From Symbiodinium natans (Eukaryota > Sar > Dinophyceae > Suessiales > Symbiodiniaceae), in assembly GCA_905221605.1 (NCBI GenBank), contig CAJNDS010002800.1, forward strand, positions 145,948 through 209,947: a DNA stretch of 64,000 bases, given 5' to 3'. Under the pieces are notes generated by a model. The model was not told where the DNA came from, ran no database searches, and worked only from the letters and a program-made list of their open reading frames with translations. Below are positions 15,300 to 25,397 of this stretch, in pieces. Every line of letters starts with the position of its first letter. Positions within the stretch are counted from its first letter, which is position 1. The translations under genes and the position numbers were made by a program.

Positions 15300-16531
15300 A
15301 TGCCAGACGAGCTCACATGCCTACTTCCCATCTGCAGGTTGCACGAGGGCACATCTCCACGCCTCTTCATCCTTGAGCACACAGATGGGGCAGGGCACCG
15401 GATGAAGTCTGTCCTGGAAGCCATTGCCATTTCGTGGAGGAACAAGTTTAACTTCGGCGGTCTCGTTGGCCAGCTGTGGCCCCTTACAGACCAGCACATC
15501 AACATCCGCGTGGTGGTGGATGCCGTCTTCGGGCCAGGGGCAACGCAGCAGCTTTACATTTACAACATCAGCAACAAACCACGTCTGCAGGGCAAGTTCA
15601 ACGACGTCCGAGCTCTGGAGGCAAAGGCGAATCAGGTGCCACCATCTGCGGCTGTCTTTTGCCATGCCGTGAATGAGTGGACCTGCTCTCAGTTTGAAGT
15701 ATTCTACGTAGCTGGATGCGGTTTTGCCTGTCTTGGCACGTGTAATCCACTCTTGAAGCTCAGTCGTTATGTCGTTTCGTCTGGCCCAGGGGCTACGACC
15801 GCAGCGTGCCCACCAGTGACTATTTCCCCGGCTGGCTGAGAGATCAGATGCGTAAACACCTGGATTTGCAGCCGTTGGCCTTTGCCGACGGCAAGATCTC
15901 TGTCGTGATGCACCTGCGGCGAGCAGACTTGGAAAGGAGTGACACCCGTGCCACTCCCGATTCGTACTACTACGGGCTTGCAAAGGAAATAGAGAAGCTG
16001 CTGCCGCCGGAAGATCTGGATTTTCATGTCTGGAGTTCCCCCAAGAACATACCTGCTTTCGACTACCATTTCTGGAAATCGGAGGACTTCGATGGGTACC
16101 GGCAGCGTGGCATGACTGTGCATTTGGACGAGAAAATCGACGACAACGACGACATGCTAAAGGCATGGGTCCACATGTCAAGGGCAGACATCTTCATCAT
16201 GTCTCAAAGTTCCTTCTCGATGGTTCCGGCATACATGAACACCAACTGCGTGATCTTCCCGTCCAACATCGACTCACCTCTGGAGAACTGGGTCAATGGG
16301 AAGGATCCGCAGCGAAGCAGCTACCGAGCTGAGCTGGCCAAGTGTGTGGAGCGTGTCAAGACGGCGAGGAAGCCCGCCAAAGCAGCTGAGACGAGTTTGA
16401 GTTCCCAGCAAGCAGCAAGCCCACCGACGTGCAAGCTGCAGGCACTTGAGGGTTTGTTTCCGTTACGCCTTGTGCCCTTTGACGCATGGCGCTGCAGCTG
16501 CTGCAGCTGCTACAGCTGCTATGGGCAGTAG
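15300..16531 (+). CDS. Fucosyltransferase-like protein, tandem copy 1 (two exons)
   Basis: Exons 15300-15691 and 15790-16531 join in frame to 377 residues. The N-terminal exon holds ILEHTDGAGHRMKS near residues 25-40, resembling the G-x-G-x-R nucleotide-binding loop of GT-B fucosyltransferase families. Exon 2 holds VVMHLRRADLE near residue 170, which matches the HxRRxD motif of GT11/GT23-type enzymes, and IFIMSQSSFSM near residue 265, which matches their late S-x-SSFS motif. By family the reaction would be fucose transfer from GDP-fucose, probably in the Golgi. I see no membrane anchor, so an upstream exon may be missing. The 98-base intron starts with GT. The start at 15300 follows an AG|G site at 15267, suitable for spliced-leader addition. 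The C-terminal tail after about 16352 is low complexity and ends in a Cys/Ser run over a CTG/CAG repeat, so the true end is uncertain. Family assignment is inference from motifs. Confidence 0.7.
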
Positions 16532-16674
16532 AAACACAATCTCCATTGTGCTTTCTGGCAGTGGGGAGAGTCCGGGTAGAGATGGATAGGGGTGGGGTGG
16601 ATAGTCATAGGTGTGGGGCAGGGTTTGGCATGTACGACATGACTGCAGTTTGAAGCGTGCGCCAGGTTTGCAAT

Positions 16675-18465
16675 ATGCGTGACCCATCAGCGCCCAAGCT
16701 CTACATCCTTGAACACACAGATGGCGCAGGGCACAGGATGAAGTCTCTCATGGAAGCCATTGCTATCTCATGGAAGAACAAGTTAAACTTCGGAGGTCTC
16801 GTTGGCCAACTGCAGCCTCTCACAGATCAGCACATCAACTTCCGCGTGGTGGTGGATGCAGTTTTTGGGCCAGATGCTTCCAAGAACTTCTTCATCCACA
16901 ACATCAGCAGCAAGCCGAAATTCACGGAAGTCCAAAGTGCACGTGAGCTGGAAGGGAAGCTTTCCAGCTTCCAGCCTGGAGAGCTGTTGTACTGCCACGC
17001 TGTGAATGAGTGGCCACGGCCTCAGACCACATGGTGTGCTCCGGAGAGTGAAGCTGTGGTTTGGGGTGTGGGGTTGGGTTGAAGCTTGTGTGAAACCCCT
17101 CTCGCTTCCGGACTCTGTGCGTGTGTTTGTTTGTTTGTGTGTGCGCGTGTGTTTCTGTCTGCTACCTCGGCAGGATAAGAGTAGGATACATCCATGGAAA
17201 GAGAAGTTGCGCTAGGAGGTCTTGCTTCTATGTTTGCTTTGTCGTTTGTTTTGTGTGGTTGTGCGCCAGTTGCGGGATGTACGTTTAGCCCTTCTGACGA
17301 AGCTACGGAGTACGTCGAGGGAAGTGCAGACGTGCAATCCTGAAGTCCTGGATCCTTGTCCACCTCGTCCTGCTTGCAGCACAATGTACTCAAGAATCCC
17401 GACATTACGACTATCTGCAAGTGCTTAGTGCATTCCGGGTTGTCTCCTCGGTCTCTGTGTCGGCGTGTGTGCATCAGATGGTTTGTTGATTGAACAGCGT
17501 CAGAGAAGCTCAGGGGCTACGACCGCAGCGTGCCCACCAGTGACTTTTTCCCCGGCTGGCTGAGAGATCAGATGCGTAAACACCTGGATTTGCAGCCGGT
17601 GGCCTTTGCCGACGGCAAGATCTCTGTCGTGATGCACCTGCGGCGAGCAGACTTGGAAAGGAGTGACACCCGTGCCACTCCCGATTCGTACTACTACGGG
17701 CTTGCAAAGGAAATAGAGAAGCTGCTGCCGCCGGAAGATCTGGATTTTCATGTCTGGAGTTCCCCCAAGAACATACCTGCTTTCGACTACCATTTCTGGA
17801 AATCGGAGGACTTCGATGGGTACCGGCAGCGTGGCATGACTGTGCATTTGGACGAGAAAATCGACGACAACGACGACATGCTAAAGGCATGGGTCCACAT
17901 GTCAAGGGCAGACATCTTCATAATGTCTCAAAGTTCCTTCTCGATGGTTCCGGCATACATGAACACCAACTGCGTGATCTTCCCGTCCAACATCGACTCA
18001 CCTCTGGAGAACTGGGTCAATGGGAAGGATCCGCAGCGAAGCAGCTACCGAGCTGAGCTGGCCAAGTGTGTGGAGCGTGTCAAGACGGCGAGGAAGCCCG
18101 CCAAAGCAGCTGAGACGAGTTTGAGTTCCCAGCAAGCAGCAAGCCCACCGACGTGCAAGCTGCAGGCCGTTGAGGGTTTGTTTCCGTTACGCCTTGTACC
18201 CTTTTGTCGCATGGCGCTGCAGCTGCTGCAGCTGCTACAGCTGCTACGGGCAGTAGAAACACAATCTGCATGGTGCTTTTTGGCAGTGGGGAGAGTCCGG
18301 GTAGAGATGGATAGGGCGGGGTGGATAGTCATAGGTGTGGGGCAGGGTTTGGCGTGCACGACACGATTGCAGTTTGAAGCGTGTGCCAGGTTTGCAACAT
18401 GCGTGACCCATCAGCGCCCAAGCTCTACATCCTTGAACACACAGATGGCGCAGGGCACAGGATGA
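16675..18465 (+). CDS. Fucosyltransferase-like protein, tandem copy 2 (two exons)
   Basis: Exons 16675-17024 and 17514-18465 join in frame. The N-terminal exon differs from copy 1 at roughly a quarter to a third of residues, but exon 2 is nearly identical (SDF for SDY, QPV for QPL). The 489-base intron starts with GA (CTCA|GACCAC) and ends CTCAG|GGGC. The ATG lies 9 bases after CCAG|G, a good trans-splice site. One extra base near 18200, compared with copy 1, shifts the tail frame. The copy 1 stop is therefore lost, and the frame runs on without stop to 18465, past the start of copy 3. Either the tail beyond about 18075 is not translated (intron or 3' UTR), or this copy has an abnormal C-terminus. 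Confidence 0.68.
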
Positions 18466-19984
18466 AGTCCCTCATGGAAGCCATTGCTATCTCATGGAAG
18501 AACAAGTTAAACTTCGGAGGTCTCGTTGGCCAGCTGCAGCCTCTCACAGATCAGCACATCAACTTCCGCGTGGTGGTGGATGCAGTTTTTGGGCCAGATG
18601 CTTCCAAGAACTTCTTCATCCACAACATCAGCAGCAAGCCGAAATTCACGGAAGTCCAAAGTGCACGTGAGCTGGAAGGGAAGCTTTCCAGCTTCCAGCC
18701 TGGAGAGCTGTTGTACTGCCACGCTGTGAATGAGTGGCCACGGCCTCAGCCCACGCGGTGTGCTCCGGAGAGTGAAGCTGTGGTTTGGGGTATGGGGTTG
18801 GGTTGAAGCTTATGTGAAACCCCTCTCGCTTCCGGACAATCTCTCTACGTCTGTCTGTCTGTCTGCCACCTCGGCAGGATGAGAGTAGGCGCTGTCGAAC
18901 CATGAAGTGCACAGCATCGGAACCGGAAACTCAGCTTGCTGCTTTAGCACGAAGGCAGATGGAGCGAGGAACGATAAGGAACGTGCCCTAGACTCATCTC
19001 GTGCAAGTTGTGGTGCCACTCAAAGTCCGATATGGCGAAGAAACTGGTGGCGGAGATTGTTTGAATACGGCCTGTGAATGCGGAGGAGTCAGTTTCGACC
19101 GACACAAGCACATTCTACGCTTCCCGGATTTGGGGTTTCAGTGCCTGAGGGATGCGACAAGCAAGCAGGGAACAGATGCTAGATGCTGTGCCAAAGCCTT
19201 TCGCCTTGTCGTGTCACGCTGAGTTGAGTTGTGTTGTGGAATCGGTCAACATCACCAATCTATAAGTACTGAGTGCATTCAGTCTGGGCTGTCTCCTCGA
19301 CTTAGCATCAGTGCGAGTGTCTGTCTGTGTGTCTCTCTGTGTCGGCGTGTGTGCATCAGATGGTTTGTTGATTGAACAACGTCCGAGAAGCTCAGGGGCT
19401 ACGACCGCAGCGTGCCCACCAGTGACTATTTCCCCGGCTGGCTGAGAGATCAGATGCGTAAACACCTGGATTTGCAGCCGGTGGCCTTTGCCGACGGCAA
19501 GATCTCTGTCGTGATGCACCTGCGGCGAGCAGACTTGGAAAGGAGTGACACCCGTGCCACTCCCGATTCGTACTACTACGGGCTTGCAAAGGAAATAGAG
19601 AAGCTGCTGCCGCCGGAAGATCTGGATTTTCATGTCTGGAGTTCCCCCAAGAACATACCTGCTTTCGACTACCATTTCTGGAAATCGGAGGACTTCGATG
19701 GGTACCGGCAGCGTGGCATGACTGTGCATTTGGACGAGAAAATCGACGACAACGACGACATGCTAAAGGCATGGGTCCACATGTCAAGGGCAGACATCTT
19801 CATAATGTCTCAAAGTTCCTTCTCGATGGTTCCGGCATACATGAACACCAACTGCGTGATCTTCCCGTCCAACATCGACTCACCTCTGGAGAACTGGGTC
19901 AATGGGAAGGATCCGCACCGAAGCAGCTACCGAGCTGAGCTGGCCAAGTGTGTGGAGCGTGCCAGAAAGGGGAGTCTGCAGTAG
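18399..19984 (+). CDS. Fucosyltransferase-like protein, tandem copy 3 (two exons)
   Basis: Exons 18399-18748 and 19396-19984 join in frame to 312 residues. The N-terminal exon is almost identical to copy 2, lying exactly 1724 bases downstream. Exon 2 differs from the other copies by single substitutions (DPH for DPQ). All motifs are kept: GAGHRMKS, MHLRRAD and SQSSFSM. The 647-base intron starts with GC (CTCA|GCCCAC). It shares both ends, but not its middle, with the intron of copy 2. After the residues CVER, near 19960, the sequence abruptly stops matching copies 1 and 2 and reaches a stop in 7 more codons, so this is the shortest and perhaps the least altered C-terminus. Confidence 0.7.
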
Positions 19985-21341
19985 CTGAGTTCCTCCGCCA
20001 CCACCCTACAGTATACGTGGCTGAGCGAATGCACTTTGAGGCTTACGGGGTTGGGGATAGTTGGGAGCCTTATCGTAGTGGAGACTCGACAGGTGCAACA
20101 GTGCAACATGTCCTCCCTGTGCCAAGTAGCTTGGGTTCTGAACTCCAAGGGCCCAAAGGTACCCCAACCGACCCAACCTAAGCTAGAACCTAATTCGAAA
20201 GAAACCCAAAGGTGTTCCTGAACAGTTCAGCTTATGTTCTGCTCGGAGTTGTGGGCCAGGAATCTGAAAACAGACACCGTACAAGCACCACGCGCAGCCC
20301 AACGCGAAGCCCGGACACAGCTGCATGAAAAACGCACCCTAAACCCTACACAGCTACACCCCCCCCCTTTCCGGGAATATGAGAAAGCGGAGAGCAGAGA
20401 GCCATGCCGAGCCTGCGCGTGAGACCTCCTAGACATCGACGTGTGCCCAGTCCTCACGGACGCAGGCCCGGGCATGGAATAGAGGTGACGCAGGGTTGAA
20501 GGGGTGTTGGGGGTTGAAGCTTGTGACGTTTTTGTTTGCCGGGGGGGGGGGGGGGAAAGCTTTTCTTTTTGAAATCATAAAGCGGCTGGCCGTGCTCCAG
20601 CGCCCGGACTCTGCAGCAAAAGAAGACGCCCTTCCTCCATCACCTCCGCGGCAAAAAGGAAAGCACCCGGCCTCCACTGCAAAAACCTCTTGCCTCCTCA
20701 TCAAAACACCGAGCCCAGCCTCCACAGGAAAGAACGCACCCCGCCTCCACAACGAAGAACGCACAAGGCCTCCACAGCCAAAAAGCGCAGCAGAAACCAA
20801 AAGAAGCGAAAACTGTGTGCGAGAGGGCAGACAACCCTGGGGTTTCACCTGAGCTCTAGTTAAGCTTCGTGAATTTCAGCATACAGGTCCTTTTGAGTCA
20901 TTACGTAGTCATTTCCTTGTTTTCACCAACACATATTTGTATGCATGTGTATGTTTGTATGAAAGCCATATCCCACACTGTACATAGAGGTCCTGCGCTA
21001 GGGCCTAAAACAGGTCCTAAACGGGCCACTGGAGTTCACACGAGAGTCTCCCTTTCGAGCAAGGTGAGCTTGACACCGTTTGTGGTGGCCACCGTCGCCA
21101 ACCCGCAGGGCAACTTGGCAACTTCTTTACTGACGGACCTTGGCAAATGCTTCCGAAGGACAATGCAGGATCGAGGGACCTGCGCGACACTTATTGATCG
21201 CGATATGCCTGGAAATTATGTCCTATGATGTCCTCGAAAAATTCATGGGTGCCGGGCGTTTATGGGACGAGTTTGCCTGATCTCTACCTAAGACATGCCT
21301 CTGAAAGAACCGACGTTGCTGCCGAGGCTTGGGCACAGGAG
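19985..21341. other. Intergenic stretch with a G15 tract
   Basis: This lies between the array and the asparagine synthetase gene. It holds a CCTAAACCCTA motif near 20338, a C-rich run near 20350 and a G15 run at 20541-20555. No frame looks convincing. Confidence 0.45.
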
Positions 21342-21344
21342 ATG
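21320..21344 (+). promoter_or_regulatory. Probable spliced-leader acceptor and start of the asparagine synthetase gene
   Basis: The sequence GGGCACAG|GAG directly precedes the ATG at 21342. If the leader is added at this AG, only three bases lie between leader and start codon. The frame stays open upstream to 21225, but Met-Cys at 21342 is chosen because the catalytic Cys must follow the initiator Met. Confidence 0.5.
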
Positions 21345-24300
21345 TGCAGCTTCTTGCTGGCCAACTTTCTTATAAATAACCTCACTTATGCCAACTACTT
21401 CCTGCAGTTCCGTGGGCCTGACGCTACGAACCGGTGGAAGGGCTACGGCGACTCGTACCAAATTCTGTAATTCTGCGCCCCACCCCATGCTGCCATCGAA
21501 CACTTACGGCTCCGGGCCGGACTACGGCTTCGTGAGGAAGAAATTGGGTATTGGCTTGAAAAAGGTTTCAGGGTTCCTGTTCAACGCTTAGGGGGTCGCT
21601 AGCCACCCTGAGAGCATCTTAAGAAGGACTCAGCACTCCATCGGGGCGGCATATTTGGCTGAGCAAAAGAACTTCTGAGCGATTGTTGCTGTGAATCGTT
21701 GATTAGGACCAGGAGGCTGCAGATGTGCTTGGGCTGCTTGACTTGCATGAGGATATGACTTTGTACACAACTTGCTCCACATGACTGGCGAGAGGGTCCT
21801 CCAACCTTTCCAGCGCCCAGAAGATGGCCTGGTGGCTCTCTTTAATGGCAGCTTGCTACACATGGTGCTTCAGTTTTGCGCACTCCAAATAAGATTCTGC
21901 AGGGGATTCCCTTTTCGAAGCTGGTCTCGGTCACCGGGTTTTGGTCTCGGCACATGCCTTTTCCTGTAGGCCACTAGATGAAGGAGTGTTGAAGCACATG
22001 TTCTCGGCCGGTTGTTTGTAGCAGGGTCTACTTGGAAAATTCACTGATCGTTATGGCTTCTTACAGCGCCGCTTTCCAGCAACGCCACTGCGTATCCAGC
22101 TCATACCTGTTTTGAGCAGCGTGTACTTGAGAAGCCAAATTGTGTTACGATCCTCACAAATGTCATAACGTCATAACCATGGTTCTAGTTGTGGGAAGGC
22201 TTCCGTTGCAATTGTTATGTCTTCGGTCTTCCTCTGCAGTAGAGCCTCGGCAATGCACTTGTCATTGCTTACCATGTACCACAAGACCTCTTCCGATTAA
22301 GGAGAGATCTACAACTGGCAAGACCTACAGGGAGCTGGCGGCTCTTTCCGCTCAGATGCTCGGATTGGCTGGAAGGGTGTCGCAAGCATGACCTCCATTA
22401 GTATACTTGGAGAATTCGTTGAAACCAGCATGACCCAGGACGGCGATGCCATACTCAGCGAGTACGTGCGCGGCCGGCCTTTTAAGAGATCCTTTCAGGA
22501 AGAGTTTGGGGGGACCTGTCACCCCGCTAAGTTGAGGTTCATCCGAAACTTCCACACGCTTTTCTTCGATCTTCTCCTAATTCGGTTTTGAAACAGAGAG
22601 CGCGGCTGTGGAGCCAGCCACCCAGGTTTCGGGCAAAGATTCCCGCGCCATTTGGATGGTGAGTACGCCATTGCTGTCCTCGACTTTGTTAAGAGGGAAG
22701 TGATCCTAGCACGGGAGCCTCGACCAGATAAGCATCCCGAAACCTCAGAGACAAGCAGTCATGAGGGGGCGAAACGCGTGGACACTTCAATCCTTGAAAC
22801 CTCTAGAATCTAGAGCTGTCAAGATCCAAGGCCAATGCAAGATTCCTAACCTCGGCCAAGGACACCTTTGGAACCAAGCCGCTGTGGTATGCCAAGCGTT
22901 CCGGCAAATTCGCTGTGTCGTCTTACGCTTCGGCGCTCCTGCGGCTTGGCTTTGAAGACGAGGACATCCGGCAAATTGAGCCCAACAGCATCGCCGTCTT
23001 TCAGTTGCCAGAGGGCGACGAGGTGGCCGAAGCGCTGCCACCAGCTGAAGCCGATGAAGCATTTCCGCCACAAGCACCTCGTTTAGTGAAGAAGCTGGCT
23101 GTGTTTGAGTTCGACTTGCGACAGCACAAGACAGACACAAAAGACTGGAAAGCTGCCTTCCAAAGGGCAGTGCAAAGAAGGGCCGGAGCCTGGGCTTTTA
23201 CTTGCGTACAAATGTTGAAACTCCTACGAACTTTTTTGGCTGTGCTAGTAAGGGAGAGATCTTGTCGTTGCATAGACAGATAAAGGTATGAAGCAGATGG
23301 TCGTGGGGAGGGAGACTCCCGCTATGTGTCTGAGCGATGGCTACGACAGCGGCGGCATCGCCCTATCGCTTGGCAAGCTGGAAATTCAGACGGCCATGTA
23401 TACCGTACAGGCTCGAGAAGATGTCACGGTTCTGGTCGAACGATTCTTCCACCTGAGGACTCGGGAGCTCATTGCAAAGTTTTCGGACATTAAGGTTCTA
23501 ATACGGAAATGGAGCGCAAACATGCCCTACACCGCCCTAGCTGCACCCCTAGTAGGGTCCCAAGGGCCACCGAATCGCCGAAAGGAAGCGTGGGATGAAC
23601 GCCACTTGGAAGCTCACTCGGCTCTCCACCGAGAGCTTCGAACAAGAGAAGACTTTCCTCAGAGAGGCGGCCGAACGAGTGCAGCTGCTTGGCACCCGAA
23701 AAGCGTTTGGGATGACGTTACAGGCTGTGGAACACCTCGATGGCTTTAGCTGCTTGAACGCCGCTAGGTTGCTCGTTTCCGGCGAATATCCCTGAGTTCG
23801 CCCCGCTGTACGGAAGCGAAAATCCAGAACCAGCCATCAAGCTTGCAGGTACAAGTTGCGCCCTGGCTACGCCAACGTGGATGACAAGGCGGCCGCCGGG
23901 CTGTCCTGGATCTACCGCCAGGCCTCTTTTGCTGAAGGTTTAGGACTTGGGCACAGGGCTTGAGTGGTCCGTACATCAGACAACGGGGCCTTAATTTCAG
24001 GGGTCTTCAGGTTTTTTTTGAGACCAAAACCAGCTTCGGGGTGAGAATGATCTTGGGAATATTAAGTGGGGACTATCCGATGCCTTTGAACCGCTACGCC
24101 TGCTGAATTCCGAACCCCAAGACGGGCGACCCCCAAACTATGCACAGCTTGATGTTTGGGCCAAAAAAGTCTTCGGTTTGAAACAGTCGCTGGGCGAACC
24201 CCAGAGCCAGGCCAGGACTGCGGGCCAGCGGCTTTTCTTGTCAGGCAGCGGTGCGGACGAGTCCATCTCGGACTATGGAAACACTGACAGAATTTGCAAT

Positions 24301-25397
24301 GGGCTTTCTGTAGGCAGTCTGTTTAAGTTTTCGGCTCGATGAACTGTTGTGACCTGGAACAGAGGAAATGCCGGCAGGGCGCTGGAGTTTCACAGCACGT
24401 TGAAGGGGGTGTTCCCCGCCAACTTGTGGGATGTCTTTCCTTGGCTCAACTTCTTCCGAGGGACGCAGCAGGACCTTTCAATTTTGTGGATGAGTGTTGA
24501 TGCCTGTAAGGGCAGTGGCCGCGCATCCTTCCCCAAAATACTTCAGACTCAACGCCCACCTGCCTGGAACAGAGGACTACCTGGCCAAGGAGGAGTGCAC
24601 AGCCGGCGCACACGGCATTGAAGCACGCTATCCTTTCTTGGACCGGAGCCTGGTGTGACGGGGCACAATCTGTAGGATGCATGTCATATGACAGCTTAAG
24701 GGTGCTCAAGGAGCTTGAGGGCTTCTTGGAGATCTGAAGTTTCGGTTTGCCTGGGACTTTTCAGAGCAATCTTGACGGCCATGGCATCCTTTGCCCCTAA
24801 ATCCACGAAGAGGTGCAGACTTTCAGAAGAATTTCAGACAAGAACCAAGGCAAGAGTACCTCTGGCTCACTGCGGACCTGAAGAACTCACTTTACAAGCT
24901 GCCTCTCCATCAGCTGCTCGAGGCCAGAGGTCAGTACCAGGTTGCGTTTTATGGTCACTGAAGAGGGATCTAGGCAGTTTGCCTCTCGGTGCTTCTGGGC
25001 TGCTTCTGGCGCCCGGATTTTTCGAAAAGAGCCACAGAGGGTTATGCTTGTAGCGTGTTCTAGCCTTCGGCCTGCACCGGACGAATCTTCCTTTTCAATC
25101 CAATTAGCCATGTAGGGTTACGCATGCATCAAGTCAACCAATCCCACCGAGCGGCGCTGTCACGTTCTCCAGCACGGTCGTGTCCCGGAACCTGGGCGTC
25201 CCCTCAGCTCCTCAGCAAACCCTCACAGCATAACCTTTCGTCAGGAGGAGCAGTTCCCCTTCACCCCTGGCGTGAAGCGCGGATTCTCTGCGGACCTCAA
25301 CCTTGCGGGAGCCGATGCGGAGGCCAGCATGTCAAGCACAGCTCAAGTTGATCAAAACACCTTAGCTGCATGTGAGGCACTTAGTCAGCAGCCGTGA
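21342..25397 (+). CDS. Asparagine synthetase-like protein (glutamine-hydrolysing), 14 exons
   Basis: I assembled exons 21342-21447, 21752-21847, 22302-22354, 22439-22472, 22626-22714, 22861-23185, 23286-23473, 23613-23683, 23849-23921, 24211-24277, 24365-24471, 24575-24654, 24850-24919 and 25245-25397. They total 1512 bases and stay in frame throughout (503 residues). The protein starts Met-Cys, the nucleophile of class II glutamine amidotransferases. FRGPDATN, HNLLHMTGE, NGEIYN, SDGDAIL, LDGEYAIAVLDF and ARDTFGTKPLWY follow in family order. The synthetase half has LSDGYDSGG (PP-loop), FLSGSGADESISDYG, YLAKEE and GIEARYPFLD, then the C-terminal PFTPGVKRGF. By family it uses ATP and glutamine to amidate aspartate in the cytosol. 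The boundary around exons 7-8 is the least certain. The PP-loop has Asp where Gly is usual, so activity may be impaired. Confidence 0.88.

Larger units (their letters stand above)
15790..19984 (+). repeat. Tandem duplication, units of 1724 and about 1882 bases
   Basis: Block 15790-17050 (exon 2, spacer, next exon 1) is repeated almost base for base at 17514-18774. A partial third unit starts at 19396. The repeated block begins at an exon 2 and ends after an exon 1, so the duplication breakpoint lies inside the gene rather than between genes. Spacers between genes are only about 140-300 bases, as in known dinoflagellate arrays. A CTG/CAG-rich stretch sits in each full spacer (about 16492-16530 and 18211-18250). 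Confidence 0.9.

Noticed and set aside
15321-16181. 286-codon minus-strand frame across fucosyltransferase copy 1
   Set aside because: It is antisense to an exon with clear family motifs, and equivalent frames recur in copies 2 and 3 only because the plus-strand exon is conserved.
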